This document shows positions 10,661 through 21,891 of a stretch of 64,000 bases of DNA, in pieces. The position numbers were made by a program, and so were the translations under genes. Positions within the stretch are counted from its first letter, which is position 1; each line of letters begins with the position of its first letter. A model generated the notes under the pieces. The model ran no database searches and was not told where the DNA came from. It worked only from the letters and a program-made list of their open reading frames with translations. The stretch lies in contig MU400511.1 of NCBI GenBank assembly GCA_022578965.1, positions 1-64,000 of the forward strand, read 5' to 3'. The stretch is from Xylaria sp. FL1777 (Eukaryota > Ascomycota > Sordariomycetes > Xylariales > Xylariaceae).

Positions 10661-12037
10661 TTAGTCCTCCCATGACATGGAGCGAGACAATCCTGCTTGA
10701 GCCCACCACTCATCAGGGATATCCACTCGTGAAGCAAGCCCCCGCACAATTCGGTGCATACCTGATAACCATTCTCTATCAGGATCGCTTGCGTCACTAG
10801 ATTCTGTTGACTGCCTTGATTGTGCCTCAGATACAACTTCTGCGTAAGATCGATATAACCGAGGCGTGGTCTGTCGCGACGGTCGCTCTCCGACATCGTC
10901 TTCACCGTCGCTTCCAGGGTTATCTGTGACAGGGTCGCAAGGAGGCTCCGTCTCTTCATTTGGTGTCGTTATCGACGTGTTTACCGAGGTGCTCCCGTTG
11001 GTCTCAGATGTGGTGGCGGTGATAGTCGATGCAAAAGACGAGCCGACACTTGGTGGTTGAGGATCAGGTGTTAAAGTGGATTGAAGTGTATCCCATACTC
11101 CATCCCCTTCAGGGCTGAGACTACGATCCCTATCGCCGAGCCCATCAACATCAACATATCCGAGCCCATCGACATATCTGACCCGTTGTGCGTGCCGAAG
11201 GCCGGCTAGAGCACTTGTAGCGTTTGCAGCGAAACTGTGACCTACACGGTCCCGAGGATCACGATGTGGAACATAACGTGAGCGGAAGGAACGTGGCTCC
11301 TCATTGTCGCGATCAACTCTACGCCTCCATGCCGCGCGTCTAGTTGTATATGTAGGTCCATGACGAGACGCCAGCGGTAATGCGTTAGACCGTTGAGTTG
11401 ACGACTAAAGAATCTATGTTAATAGATGTTTTGTATGGTGCTGAAAAATGGATTCATGAATAGATTACAGGTGTTGGAATTATGGACTTACAGATTGGAT
11501 AGTCTGGAAATGCGAAGGTATCACATGGCTAAGCTGATTCCAGGCATCATCAAGATCGTCTATGGCGGGGCCTCGCGACAGCTCACTGGTGGCGGCTCGA
11601 CCAAGATGGCGTCGCTCGAGGTCAGTCAGCTCAGAGATCCGTGGGTTCTCCAAGCGTGGACTTTGACGCTCGGACGAATGGGGCGCATCAGCAGGATGAG
11701 GAAAGGGCCGAGGGCTGGGTACACCATGTAGGGTAGTGAGTAGTGACTGTTCCGTGTTGTACGCAGCAGCTTGTAAAGCGTTTAACATGCGAAGGCTCTC
11801 TTCCCGGGTCTCATTGAGCTGGCGACGGCGCTCAGTGCGACGTATGGGGGATCGTGCGTGTGATGGGTCTGCACGGCTTTTCGTTGAAGGTTTGGATGGC
11901 ACGTCGGACTCGACGGGAGGAATGAAGAGTCTACAAGAAAGCACGTAGTGCGATTAGTCAAGGTGGCGGCGCAACAAGGGGTGTGATAACTGTTCGTTGT
12001 TGATGGGATGCGCAGCGGGCGAATTGGGGCGGCGCAT
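10661..12037 (-). CDS. unrecognised conserved-looking protein, 3 exons
   Basis: Exons 12037-11991, 11930-11492 and 11404-10661 keep one frame and give 409 residues. The second intron (11491-11405) is canonical: GTAAGT, CTATTAAC branch, TTTAG. The first (11990-11931) has a good branch (TGACTAAT) and acceptor but a weak GTTATC donor, so the first exon is tentative. The protein is polar and probably largely disordered: a basic helix-prone segment near residues 45-75 (RRTERRRQLNETREESLRML), an Arg-rich middle, a Ser/Thr-rich stretch, and a compact C-terminus with MHRIVRGLA and PDEWWAQAGL. I do not recognise the family. The C-terminal half has no ATG at its head and would be missed by simple ORF calling. 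Confidence 0.65.
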
Positions 12038-13430
12038 AATGCGTTCAGAATGTCGTGATGAGCAGACATGAATGTCCGGCAGCTTGTGCCATAGAAATGA
12101 ATATGACGGGGGTATATGACGGGTTCTGACGGGCTCTGTACGATAGATACCGCGGCAGTCGGGTATTGGTGGAACAAGCGCATGCGCGTCGCGCGACTTG
12201 GTTGACTTACGGGAGACCCATTTTGGGAGGTACGTGTGCTGTACCTAGGAGGTAGCGAGGTAGCTTGGTAGGTAGCGAGCTGCTTCGCGCAAGCGCGTGT
12301 TGGCAGCAGACAACGGATGACGGGCGACGGGGAACGGGCAACGGGCAACGGGCAACGGATCACCGACCACGGAGACCGGAGCAAAAGGCGACGACTGATG
12401 AGGCTTCAACAAGACAGGGGAGGCACACAGCGCGAGCGCGAGAGGTTGGGTTGGATTGGATAAGATAGATACAAAGATAAAGAGATCGGATCCGAATAAA
12501 ACGGCGCTGTAAAACGGAGAAACAGATGAGAGACTGCGCAAATCGATGCGCGAAGATGAGATGGAACCGATGTGATGTATGCGCGCGCGCTTAGGGAAAA
12601 TGGAAATGGTGCTGTTTATTATAATAGTATTAGTTGGCGACGGAGAGATGGAGATTCCTTCGAGGGGTCAAGGCGCCCGGGTGATTGATGGGTGGTGAGA
12701 AAAGACGACGGCGGCGGGAAACAAGGAATCATAAACAGAAGAGGGAAAAGCCCCAGACCCAGAGACGTGATCCCAGCACAAGGGGTCTGGAGGCTGACCA
12801 ATGGAGCCGTCCGGGCAGTTTAAAGAGTGGGGGCTGTGGCTGGGAAAGACAACTGGGTGTGCAGTGGGCATACCTACCAGGTAGGTACTTACTTACAACT
12901 ACGTAGAATGAAGGGACTCCCTGGAACAACGACGAGGTACCTCAACGAATGTGTAGCTATCTAACTGAAAAGTGCCATCAGCTGTGTATCCAATCTACCT
13001 AATATAGGTATTTACCATCGACTGTACATACATGTTACAGGTGGGCACGCTGATATGTACATTGTACATCATGTATAATTATAGGCGCCTGGGTACTTCC
13101 CTATCTACATAGCCTAGGTAGATAGGTATCTAAGGGACTAGACAGACCGCTGCCGCTAAAACTGCTACCAAACTACAAATAATAGGCTGAGGCTGTTCCT
13201 TTTATCTGGCATGCAACAAATAATTCCAGGACGTGACAAGTTGATGACTCATGCTTATATGTAAACAACCACCGTTCATCCTAACGGCCTTGACGACGAA
13301 CAGTTGGATCAGACATCCCGTCCTGGAGGGACATCCACTTCAACCCGACTTTCACCTTGCTGCATGCCGAGATGAGGCATCGGTGATTTGAGCCAGTCGT
13401 TTGAAGCTGCAGAGCAAGACGGAAGCCAAG
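12038..13430. other. intergenic region with short tandem repeat and CCTA-type palindromes
   Basis: This is the divergent promoter region between the 12037 (-) gene and dihydrofolate synthase. It contains a 7-bp tandem (ACGGGCA units) at about 12320-12359 and several palindromic TACCTA/TAGGTA motifs at 12875-12900 and 13110-13135. Apparent frames of 60-200 codons in the G-rich 12240-12900 segment look compositional, not coding. Confidence 0.45.
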
Positions 13431-14645
13431 ATGATCGAGCTAGGACTGGCACGCATTACCGCACTTCTGACAAGCACCCCACAGACATGGAAGGCCATTC
13501 ACGTCGCTGGCACGAACGGCAAGGGTTCGATATGTGCATATCTAAATGCCATGCTACGCGCTAGTCGTGTGTCCTGCGGCAGGTTCACCTCGCCTCACCT
13601 GGTCGACCGCTGGGACTGCATCACAATCAACGATAGCCCCGTGTCCGAGGCTAGATTCCACCACTTCGAAGAACTGGTGAAGAGGCGGAACGAGGAACAG
13701 CGCTTAGGTGCCAGCGAATTTGAGCTGCTCACGGCCACTGCCTTTGAAATCTTCGAGGCCGAGAAGGTTGAGTTTGGTGTCGTCGAGGTCGGGCTTGGCG
13801 GGAGACTGGATGCGACAAATGCCTTGAAACACAAGACCGTGACTATTATCTCCAAGATTGGCCTTGATCACCAGTCTTTTCTAGGCAACACCCTCGAGGA
13901 GATCACCCTCCAGAAGGCGGGCATAATACGACCAAAGGTGCCGTGTGTGGTCGATGCGAGCAACCCCCAATCCGTTTTGGATGTCATCCGATCGCAGGCT
14001 GATTCACTGGGCGCCAGCGTCAAGCTTACACAGTTGAGTTCCAACGGATTTGGAGGTAAGCTCGGTGAGCAACTTGAGTCACACCAGCAACAGAATTTAC
14101 TTTGTGCATATGAGGCTTTTCACCTCGCCTACCCTAGTCATGCTATGCCGAAAGATGAACTGCTGAGCGTGGGCGCAAGTGCTGTCTGGCCCGGCCGGTT
14201 ACAATACATCGACATTAAGAAAATCACCGGAAGGGTGAAGCCCATCCTTCTAGATGGTGCCCATAATCCCCAGAGCGCAAACGTTCTCTCGACTTTTGTT
14301 GAGAAACGACTCCGGGTCCACGGGAAACCTGTTACCTGGGTTCTTGCTGCGTCGGCGGGGAAAGATATCTCCGAAATTTTGAAAGTACTACTACGTGACG
14401 GTGACAATATCACTGCAGTGGGGTTTGGCCCTGTTGATGGCATGCCCTGGGTCAAACCAGCTACACCAGCTACCATTCTTCAAACTATTGACGACGTCGG
14501 GATTTCTATCTCAGCACGGCTAGATGCCCAAGCCGACGTTGTGAAAGGGCTCGATTGGGCCAGCAAAAAATCTGATAACGGACCCTTAGTAGTCGCAGGG
14601 AGTCTTTACCTAGTGTCCGATGTTCTGAAGATTCTTCGAGCTTAG
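13431..14645 (+). CDS. FOL3: dihydrofolate synthase (FolC/Mur-ligase family)
   Basis: A single exon of 404 residues. The ATP-binding loop GTNGKGS is at 27-33, SPHL at 54-57, and GLGGRLDATNAL and GLDHQSF follow in the usual order; DGAHNPQS marks the C-terminal ligase domain. The frame stays open 10 codons upstream, but the first ATG is at 13431 and gives the start MIELGLARI expected for fungal orthologs. The enzyme joins glutamate to dihydropteroate to make dihydrofolate; it resembles the yeast FOL3 type more than the polyglutamylating MET7 type because it is short and compact. Confidence in the family is very high, and in dihydrofolate rather than folylpolyglutamate synthase fairly high. Confidence 0.92.
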   Translation: MIELGLARITALLTSTPQTWKAIHVAGTNGKGSICAYLNAMLRASRVSCGRFTSPHLVDRWDCITINDSPVSEARFHHFEELVKRRNEEQRLGASEFELLTATAFEIFEAEKVEFGVVEVGLGGRLDATNALKHKTVTIISKIGLDHQSFLGNTLEEITLQKAGIIRPKVPCVVDASNPQSVLDVIRSQADSLGASVKLTQLSSNGFGGKLGEQLESHQQQNLLCAYEAFHLAYPSHAMPKDELLSVGASAVWPGRLQYIDIKKITGRVKPILLDGAHNPQSANVLSTFVEKRLRVHGKPVTWVLAASAGKDISEILKVLLRDGDNITAVGFGPVDGMPWVKPATPATILQTIDDVGISISARLDAQADVVKGLDWASKKSDNGPLVVAGSLYLVSDVLKILRA

Positions 14646-15759
14646 GGACATTAAGGGTAGTTGGTCGCCCTGATCTATAGTCCTCCTGGCCCCAGATAAG
14701 GCGCCAGTGAGCCACCATCTACTACCAAATGGCTCATTTTTCTTGCAATTGGAATGAACATCTTCATTTAACCATGTCACATTCGATACAGAGTTAACCA
14801 CGCTTAATCACTACTTCCACATCTTCGCGATCGGACTGGTTTCTCTGTTCAGCTTCTATGAACACAACGTACTTTTCTCGCATTCCTTGCGGATTTCGCT
14901 TCGAGCTTTCTTTGTTTATGCCTCTGATGCTGGCGACTATCCCAAGAAATACTTGACACGCTAAGTCGAAGCATAGCTTCCTCCAGGTGCGCTGTGAAGT
15001 TGCATGACACGAGCCACGCATGGAGTGGGGTCATACCTGAGATCCATGCCCTGAGCACTACACAAGCTCCAGTTAAGCGTCGCATACCTACTGCGTAGGT
15101 ACTTTGTCAGACCTGGGGTAAATAGAACTCCACGAGTGAATTCACAGCACCCTAGATCTTCGTAGAGGATATAGTCACCTGGAGAGTTATAAAATTGCGC
15201 CCTGCAGGTGCTCAACCTTGCTTTCTCAGCAAGAACACAATATCCTTTTTGCGCAGTGGGCTATTAGATCGCCAGCGTGTAACGTGCGCGAAGACATGTT
15301 CCTTTCGCGTGGAGGCGATTGTATGTCTGATATCAGAATACCTTCAACAGCGAGTTTGTCGTCATCCCTCCGACAACATAGCTGTTTTGATGGCGTAATG
15401 GGCATCGCGTTGCGTATAATAACCATATTGGCACCCGTGATAAAGGCTAGAGACTCTACTATTGTTTAGGACCGGCGACTCCGCCTTTCGAGTCGGATCA
15501 TTCGACTCTGATATTATGACATTCGCTAGAGTCTTAAGATTGAGTTGAGCCGTGCGTACAACTTGCTCCCTGCTCCAACTCGGCCATCGGATATCCGTAG
15601 AGAGTATCGGGCCGACTCGTCAAGCTGGTACCTAACCTGCCAATATGCAATACCTACCTACCAATGCAGCACCCCAAACTCCCACCTTGCGAACATCTTA
15701 GATGCTCAAAATTCCAGCCGATACCTACATACTGTTCAGTCACACCAGCATTAGCCACC
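14646..15759. other. intergenic, no gene seen
   Basis: Several short frames occur on both strands (14794-15215 minus, 15195-15469 plus), but none has family resemblance, they overlap one another, and most lack splice-consistent extensions. Short palindromes such as TACCTACTGCGTAGGTA occur at about 15087-15103. The right part is the promoter of the DUF218-type gene. Confidence 0.45.
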
Positions 15760-16744
15760 ATGTCATTTGAGCCGCCTGACCATCTTATCATCGTTTGCTG
15801 TCACGCGGTTTGGCTCGGTGGGGCTTCACAGGGCTCTGATGAAGGAGAATGGCTATTGGCTGACTTTCAAGCTGGAGAGACACCCACCTTTATCGAGCAT
15901 ATCAAAGCCGGGTTGCACGTGTTAAAGGATGACGTCCGGTCCGTGTTAATGTTTTCAGGGTTAGTTCAAGCAATTTCTTTCATTCAGCTGTTGGCGAGCC
16001 TACCCCGGTCGCTAAAGCTCGAGATAGCCTAACAAGAAGCAAAAACGCGAAAGCTGATCTTGTTATATGCGATCATTTGGCTAGCCCAATCTCTAAAGGC
16101 TGTTTCTTAACTAACACATATCACACCGGACCAGGGGCCCTACGCGTAAGGAGACGCGGTCATCTGAAGCAAGAAGCTATGCCAATCTAGCCGCAGTTAA
16201 TTACTATTTTCAAATCCTCCCAGAAGGTGGTGCAACCTCAAGGATATTCACCGAAGAGCGAGCCCTAGACTCATATTCCAATGTACTCTTCTCGATCGTT
16301 CAATTCTGGTCTACCTACTCCATTTGGCCCACGAAATTGACGATTGTGAGCCATGCCTTCAAGCGGGAGCGCCTAGTTGACTGCCATTGCGGAGCTATCC
16401 GCTTTCCTTTGAATCGTGTTAACTTCGTTGGGGTTGACCCACCAGGTATGGCAGATGGTTCCAACAAGACCGCGATACAGGGAGTTGTAGAAGCTATTAA
16501 TCAGTGGAAAGACGACCCGCATGGAGAAGGGGATGTTTTATCTTCCAAGCGTATGCGACGGAATCCGTGGGACATATCGCAGACCCTATTCTCGACCGAG
16601 GAGGATCGCGGCCGTAGCGGGGTTCGCTCTCGCATTCTCAAAGACGGGCAGGAATATCTCGTAGATGGCGTTCCTCAACCGTGGTCTGATGAATTTTCAT
16701 ATCCCACACTCACGAAATTCACTCTTGAGAGAACAACGCCTTAG
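15760..16744 (+). CDS. DUF218-domain protein
   Basis: Exons 15760-15959 and 16135-16744 surround a 175-nt intron (donor GTTAGT, branch CTAAC, acceptor CCAG) and give 269 residues. Signs of the DUF218 family are the N-terminal [11 protein letters not shown] strand, [17 protein letters not shown] across the splice junction (a typical nucleotide-phosphate-binding region), and SHAFKRER after a strand in the second half. Bacterial relatives include SanA/YdcF-type envelope proteins; the reaction catalysed by fungal members is not established. No signal peptide is seen. Its stop codon overlaps that of the convergent hydrolase gene by 4 nt. Confidence 0.8.
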
Positions 16745-17886
16745 ATCTTGGGAGATGCCACCCGACCAGAAATATCAGAAGAATTCACTGTACTTAGGAT
16801 AAATCGGACAGCAGCCTGGCGCATCTCCATGTTGAATTCATGGCCAACGCCCGGATAAACATTATCCTCGACGTAGGCGTTTCCATCTTTGTACCACCCA
16901 CTAGTAGCATTTTTAAAAAACTCCAAAAACTGTTGACCGACGTTGTACGGTACCAGCTTGTCGGCGCCGCCTGAAAGGACCTGAAACCTCTTCCCTCGGA
17001 CCTTCGAATCTAATAACGCCCGTAGCTTATCCTGTTCGGAGGTTGAAGGCTGGATGGAGACCTCTCCTGTGCCAAAAAGAATTGCTTTCGGGTCATACTT
17101 CTCGCATGCCCTGATGAGGCCTGTAGGAAAGTCCTTGCTGCCTAAGAACGAGACACCCTTGTCGACGGTGAAGGTCTCTAGCTTAGAAAGTCGTGCGCGG
17201 TCTTGCATGAGATCTAAAAGCGAGACAGCCATCATAAGTAAACGAACCTCACATATTCCCCAATTATCATCGATGCTTCGGTACTTACTCATGTAATCGG
17301 GACATCCAATAACAATGACTCCAGCCGTCACCCTAGGATCAGTAAATAGCAGTTGCCACGCACTATGGCCGCCCAAACTAACGCCCAGCACCAAATTAGA
17401 ATCAATGCGTCTGTGTCCCCCCGCAGCCGCAGCCCCCTGGGCGCCAAACAGATACCCCTCGAGGACGTCGAGCAAGTGCGTAGTATCCACGACGGTGCCG
17501 GACACGATCCCGAACATGTCCTGCGCATGCGTGGCGTTGCCCTGTCGCCACGCGTCATTCGCGACCTCGCTGACGAGCCGCGAGCCGTGGTTCCGCTGGT
17601 CGAAGGCCACGGCGATCAGACCCCGCGTAGCAGTAGACTTTGTCGAGGCGGAAGAAGAAGAGGAGGCGTGGAAGGCCGAGAGCACCGCGTCCGCTGTCGA
17701 CGCCATGTCCTCCTTCCTGCGTAGTCGCGGGTGATGTAGCCATAGACACGCCACCGACGTCGCGGCCGCCGGCAGCTCCGCGAGCCCGAACACGTCGACT
17801 TGCAACCCCGCTATCGGCAGCGTCGTCTTCGAGACGGCGGGGCTGGGCGCCGATGGCACCGTCAGGGGGTTGTTTGTTTCTGCCAT
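16741..17886 (-). CDS. alpha/beta hydrolase
   Basis: A single frame of 381 residues from ATG. FDQRNHG (95-101) corresponds to the oxyanion-side strand, GVSLGG (168-173) is the nucleophile elbow with Ser170, and GGADKLVP (Asp309) and GVGHEF (His349) supply the rest of the triad. There is no signal peptide, so it is probably cytosolic; the substrate is unknown. A possible 39-nt intron at 17252-17214 (GTGAG...TTTAG) is in frame and contains no stop. It is shorter than usual for fungi, so the unspliced reading is preferred. The 3' end runs 4 nt into the convergent DUF218-type gene. Confidence 0.85.
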   Translation of the reverse strand: MAETNNPLTVPSAPSPAVSKTTLPIAGLQVDVFGLAELPAAATSVACLWLHHPRLRRKEDMASTADAVLSAFHASSSSSASTKSTATRGLIAVAFDQRNHGSRLVSEVANDAWRQGNATHAQDMFGIVSGTVVDTTHLLDVLEGYLFGAQGAAAAGGHRRIDSNLVLGVSLGGHSAWQLLFTDPRVTAGVIVIGCPDYMSKYRSIDDNWGICEVRLLMMAVSLLDLMQDRARLSKLETFTVDKGVSFLGSKDFPTGLIRACEKYDPKAILFGTGEVSIQPSTSEQDKLRALLDSKVRGKRFQVLSGGADKLVPYNVGQQFLEFFKNATSGWYKDGNAYVEDNVYPGVGHEFNMEMRQAAVRFILSTVNSSDISGRVASPKI

Positions 17887-19340
17887 CTTGTGGGAGAGTC
17901 TTCTGTGATGCGGTACTCTAGTTGGAGAAAAACGATGTCAGTTTCGATGTTGTTGGTTTACGTGCACTTTGCTCCGGCTTTATGACCTCGGCAATATATT
18001 GCTGCTTCTATTGGGGTTGATAGCTACAGGTATGTAGTGGGGTAGGTATCGGTATTCATGGAGTGCTATAAGTAAGAGCAGCGACAAAACTCTATGGACT
18101 TCAATTTCTTTTCCGAATTTAGCAATTGCATTTCTAATCAGTAATTATAAATCAATAGATCAATTCAATTGTGTTTTTATTATTCAGGTAATTATTCTAT
18201 TTTTATTACTACCTCTATGTACGTCCGTGACGTTGGTGCTAATTTTACCCACACTACTAATGCTTCTCCAACAGAGATTCAGGTTTCGAGTGAGCACGGA
18301 ATCCCGCGTGTTTGATAGACAACTTCACAATCGCAGCTTGAATAGGTAGCTAAACACGTCCTACCTGTACTCTTAAACCCCGGAATTCCAGTACTCGATG
18401 CAGTCTAGTATGCATACTGGTGCGGATAGATCCGAAGCTCCACATACTGTACAGATGTGAAAAGGTAGCTCAACAAGGTAGAGCGAATGACTTAGAGCTC
18501 GTCTACCTATTAAGTGGCATTTGGTTTCTTCTAGTCCATCAAGTCTTCTTCGTCTGTAGTCGTAAGTGAATAACTATGTATAGAATTGGCAGTCGAGGGG
18601 AGAAGAGACCTTTATTGCTGGACTCGGACCGGCAGTTAATTACGTGGGCCACTCCCGTGAACTTTCCTTTATGTACTACGTACTATTCTCAAATACACAG
18701 GAGAAGCAGAGCTGTTCGTGGTAGCTAAATTTGCTGCTAATAACCTGGAATGTACTTTAAGATATTAGCATTGAGAGATTTTCTTCATTAGAGTGTGTGA
18801 ACAACCTCACACCTCACTGATCCCAGTTATTATTGTTTTAATATCTCCAGATTGTGATAAAGGATCATCCAAACGCGAAGATAGAAGCTAAACAGATAAG
18901 CCGACAGAACCACAGCTGCGGGCAATTAGTACGCTAGTAGGGTTGGTCCTGGGCTACAAGCTCCCATTTTGGATTCCAGGATGAAGCAGACTCCTCTTGG
19001 GCGTAACAACAAGAATATGTAATGAATCTGTCAGAATTTGAACTAATTTGCCGTGTAGGTACTTACCTATGTCAGACGTACACGGTAAATCGAGAGTATC
19101 TATGTATATCTAAGGTTATCTAATCAGCATGGATTAAACCAATCAGCAGCTCTGCTTCTCCAGTTGGCCAATCGGATCTTCGTCATAGCTTTACGTTTAT
19201 AGCTCCTAAATCCGTCTCTCTACTACGCTCGTTACTCGTTACTATACCTACTGCAGGTCGGAGTCGAGAACCCGAAATTTGACACCTCTGTCCGTCCTTC
19301 CGGGGGGACTTGACACCTGCCTATCCGCCGCAGTGCCACA
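17887..19340. other. intergenic, promoters of hydrolase and Zn2Cys6 gene
   Basis: These are the divergent upstream regions of two genes. The stretch around 18080-18220 is AT-rich. Short TACCTA/TAGGTA palindromes recur at about 18035, 18340 and 19055. No open frame above 60 codons has any recognisable content. Confidence 0.5.
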
Positions 19341-21074
19341 ATGGCTCAACCGCGTGATCAAGTCACCAATAAGAGGAAAGTCAAGACAGGCTGTCGTACC
19401 TGTAAGGCACGCCGTATAAAGTGTGACGAGGCCCGTCCGGCTTGCCAGCGTTGTGTGTCCACGGGTCGTAATTGTGAAGGCTACGGGATATGGGGCGGTG
19501 GAACAACAATTACATGCGCTGCGCAAACCCTTGCACCGAGAGCCCGCACCGACCCTGTGCAGTACGCTATATCAAGCCATTTCGGTGAACTGAGCCCCGA
19601 GCAGGAGACTTGCTTCCAATGGTTTAGATATCGGACTTATGAGAAGCTGCCGCTGCCATTTATCACCCCCTTTTGGCATACTCTTATCCTTCAAGCATGT
19701 ACTGCCGAACCGTCCATCCTTCACGCTGTGCTGGCACTGGGCTCGGCCCACCACAAAGAGAGCCTCGAAGAAGGTAGACCAGTAGTAGCCTGTGTGGCTT
19801 TAGATTCTCAGCAGAAATTCATGCTGCGGGAATACGGCAAAGCTATGCGTTCTCTCCACTCTCGTCTCTCGAGTCGAGATAGGAGGTCTATTCATATAGC
19901 TCTTGCTGCCTGCGCAATATTTACCTTCTTAGAAAATTTACTCGGCCGCTATAGCACTGCGAACACCCATCTTCATTCTGGTTTGAGACTTCTAGCAGAG
20001 ACATATGGCCCGGTTGATCATCTCGCCGGCGAGACTGCTAGCACAACACCGCGCGGATATGTGGACGACTGGATTATCGAAAGTTTCGCAAGGTTACACG
20101 TTCAGGCAGCTTTATGGAGCCAGGGTCTGCCTGGTCTATACCCAAGGCTACCATCGTTTCCGATCACACCGATACCTCCATTCTTCGAATCCACCAACAA
20201 TGCTGCCCACCACATGGACCGATTAATACTTGACATCTTGCATTTAGCAGAGCAATATTCGTCGTCGGATGACGATGCGGTAAACACAGTCCTTCGCAGT
20301 ATGTTCGATGAGCGTCAACAACGTTTGCTCAGAGAACTCGAGCTGTGGTTAGTGGCGTACAACAGGACAAATCCAAAACTCTCCGGAGGGTTTTCTCCTA
20401 TAGACGACTTCTACATGAAATTGCTTGGTGGCTATCATACAATGGCAACCCTTATGCTAAGAACTTGTATTTGGCATGCGTGCGAGGCCATGTATGACTT
20501 GTACACCGCGGATTTCATGAAGCTTCTAGAGCAACTAATCGTCATCTGGAAAGCGCACATCGCTCGGCCGGCATGGCGTTTTCATCCACCGACGGCTGAC
20601 ATGCCTCGCAAGACATCCCACTCAGTTGGCGACAAGGGATGGATCCCTCTCCTCTACTTCCTCGCCGTCAAGTGCCGGGTCCCCCGGATCAGGTTACAAG
20701 CGATTCGACTGATGTCCCAAACTGCACATAAAGAGGGGGTATGGGATTCAAGGCTCGCGCTCATCATTGCTGAGGAGATCATACGAATCGAGGAGGGCGA
20801 TTATTATCAAGGGTTTGATAAAGACGATAGATTTGGTCTCGTCAGTATTCCTACTGAACAAGATATCGCATTGCCGCCATTACCAGACTATCGTCGACTG
20901 TACAATACCCAGGTGGGACTTCCTGAGCACCCCATGGGTGTTCTGACGTTAGAGTATGAGCAAAGACTGGAGGACGTAAATGGCGCAGTCAAAAGTAAAC
21001 GATGTTATGATCTTCAGGTAAGGCGTTGGGTTGATGCTGTAAATGAACCCCCTATATATTTTTCATTAGGGTAA
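19341..21074 (+). CDS. Zn2Cys6 fungal transcription factor
   Basis: The 577-residue frame begins with a binuclear zinc cluster: Cys18, 21, 28, 35, 38 and 45 in the exact C-x2-C-x6-C-x6-C-x2-C-x6-C spacing, with a basic linker KARRIKC. The long helical middle (about residues 85-500) looks like the fungal transcription-factor regulatory domain. It should be nuclear and bind CGG-type half sites. The target pathway is unknown; neighbours do not form a cluster. A GTAAGG after CTTCAG near 21017 could be a donor for a further 3' exon, so the last roughly 20 residues are uncertain. Confidence 0.87.
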   Translation: MAQPRDQVTNKRKVKTGCRTCKARRIKCDEARPACQRCVSTGRNCEGYGIWGGGTTITCAAQTLAPRARTDPVQYAISSHFGELSPEQETCFQWFRYRTYEKLPLPFITPFWHTLILQACTAEPSILHAVLALGSAHHKESLEEGRPVVACVALDSQQKFMLREYGKAMRSLHSRLSSRDRRSIHIALAACAIFTFLENLLGRYSTANTHLHSGLRLLAETYGPVDHLAGETASTTPRGYVDDWIIESFARLHVQAALWSQGLPGLYPRLPSFPITPIPPFFESTNNAAHHMDRLILDILHLAEQYSSSDDDAVNTVLRSMFDERQQRLLRELELWLVAYNRTNPKLSGGFSPIDDFYMKLLGGYHTMATLMLRTCIWHACEAMYDLYTADFMKLLEQLIVIWKAHIARPAWRFHPPTADMPRKTSHSVGDKGWIPLLYFLAVKCRVPRIRLQAIRLMSQTAHKEGVWDSRLALIIAEEIIRIEEGDYYQGFDKDDRFGLVSIPTEQDIALPPLPDYRRLYNTQVGLPEHPMGVLTLEYEQRLEDVNGAVKSKRCYDLQVRRWVDAVNEPPIYFSLG

Positions 21075-21891
21075 TTGGAAATAAGAGGGAGAGAAGCTAC
21101 CTACCTAAGGTACCTATCAATTGTATATATACTAAAGACTTAGACAAATTAGGTAATATCTAGGTACATGCATATCTCAAAACCTATATATGCAATGAAG
21201 CGCTGTATTCTACTGCTTAAGTAGATTAAACTAGGTACCTATATAAATCATGTGACTAACATTCTCCAGCCGTGAAAGCCACTCTACTAATATTACCGCC
21301 AACATCTCCTTCTCAGACTCCCCAAATTAAAAAATTTGGAGTCTTTTCCTTAATGAGAAATAAAGGAATTGGTTTTACTCTAGTCGATCATTTTTCTTAT
21401 TACCAAGAGCACGAATGGATCGGCAATTGGGATTTGCTATCTCCACCCTAAAAAGTGACACGAATCCTCAGAAGGACATGGAAGCGCGTGGCAAATTAGG
21501 TCTGCAGCAGCTTCATTGATAGCTCAATTTAGAGAAGCGACATGGTCGAAAGGTTAGGCAGGCGCCTAAATGTCAATAGGTATGTCATCTAAAGGGCGCC
21601 ATTGACAGAAACATCTGCTCTCTGCATATCATCTTGTATGATGCGTCACCGGAGTACGTTCCATGTCATGATAGCTGACATGGGGATTGGTTTCCGTGCA
21701 TGGTCTTAATATGTCACCAAGCACAAATCACTGCCGTTATGAGCGCCTTATGAGTTATTCCAACCTTACTGCAGCATCCTCCTAGCAACCATCTCGAAGA
21801 CGTGATATTAGCACGGCCGCTAATATCGACGTTAGACCAAGCACCCTTTAGCGATTTATCCTGCCCTAGAAGATAGCTCCCTCAGATTGTT
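21075..21891. other. intergenic, no gene seen
   Basis: The first 170 bp are AT-rich and hold palindromic CCTA/TAGG motifs (21097-21115, 21230-21242). The rest is ordinary promoter-like sequence upstream of the kinase gene at 21892. Confidence 0.5.

Noticed and set aside
12240..12900. Long overlapping frames on both strands
   Set aside because: They arise from G-rich simple sequence; residues are low-complexity and show no family pattern.
13401..13430. Upstream TTG start for dihydrofolate synthase
   Set aside because: Fungal nuclear genes start at ATG; the ATG at 13431 gives the expected N-terminus.
14794..15469. Cluster of short ORFs on both strands
   Set aside because: Mutually overlapping, without recognisable content or splice-consistent extension.
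17214..17252. 39-nt intron in the alpha/beta hydrolase gene
   Set aside because: Splice-like ends exist, but the length is below the usual fungal minimum and the unspliced frame is open.
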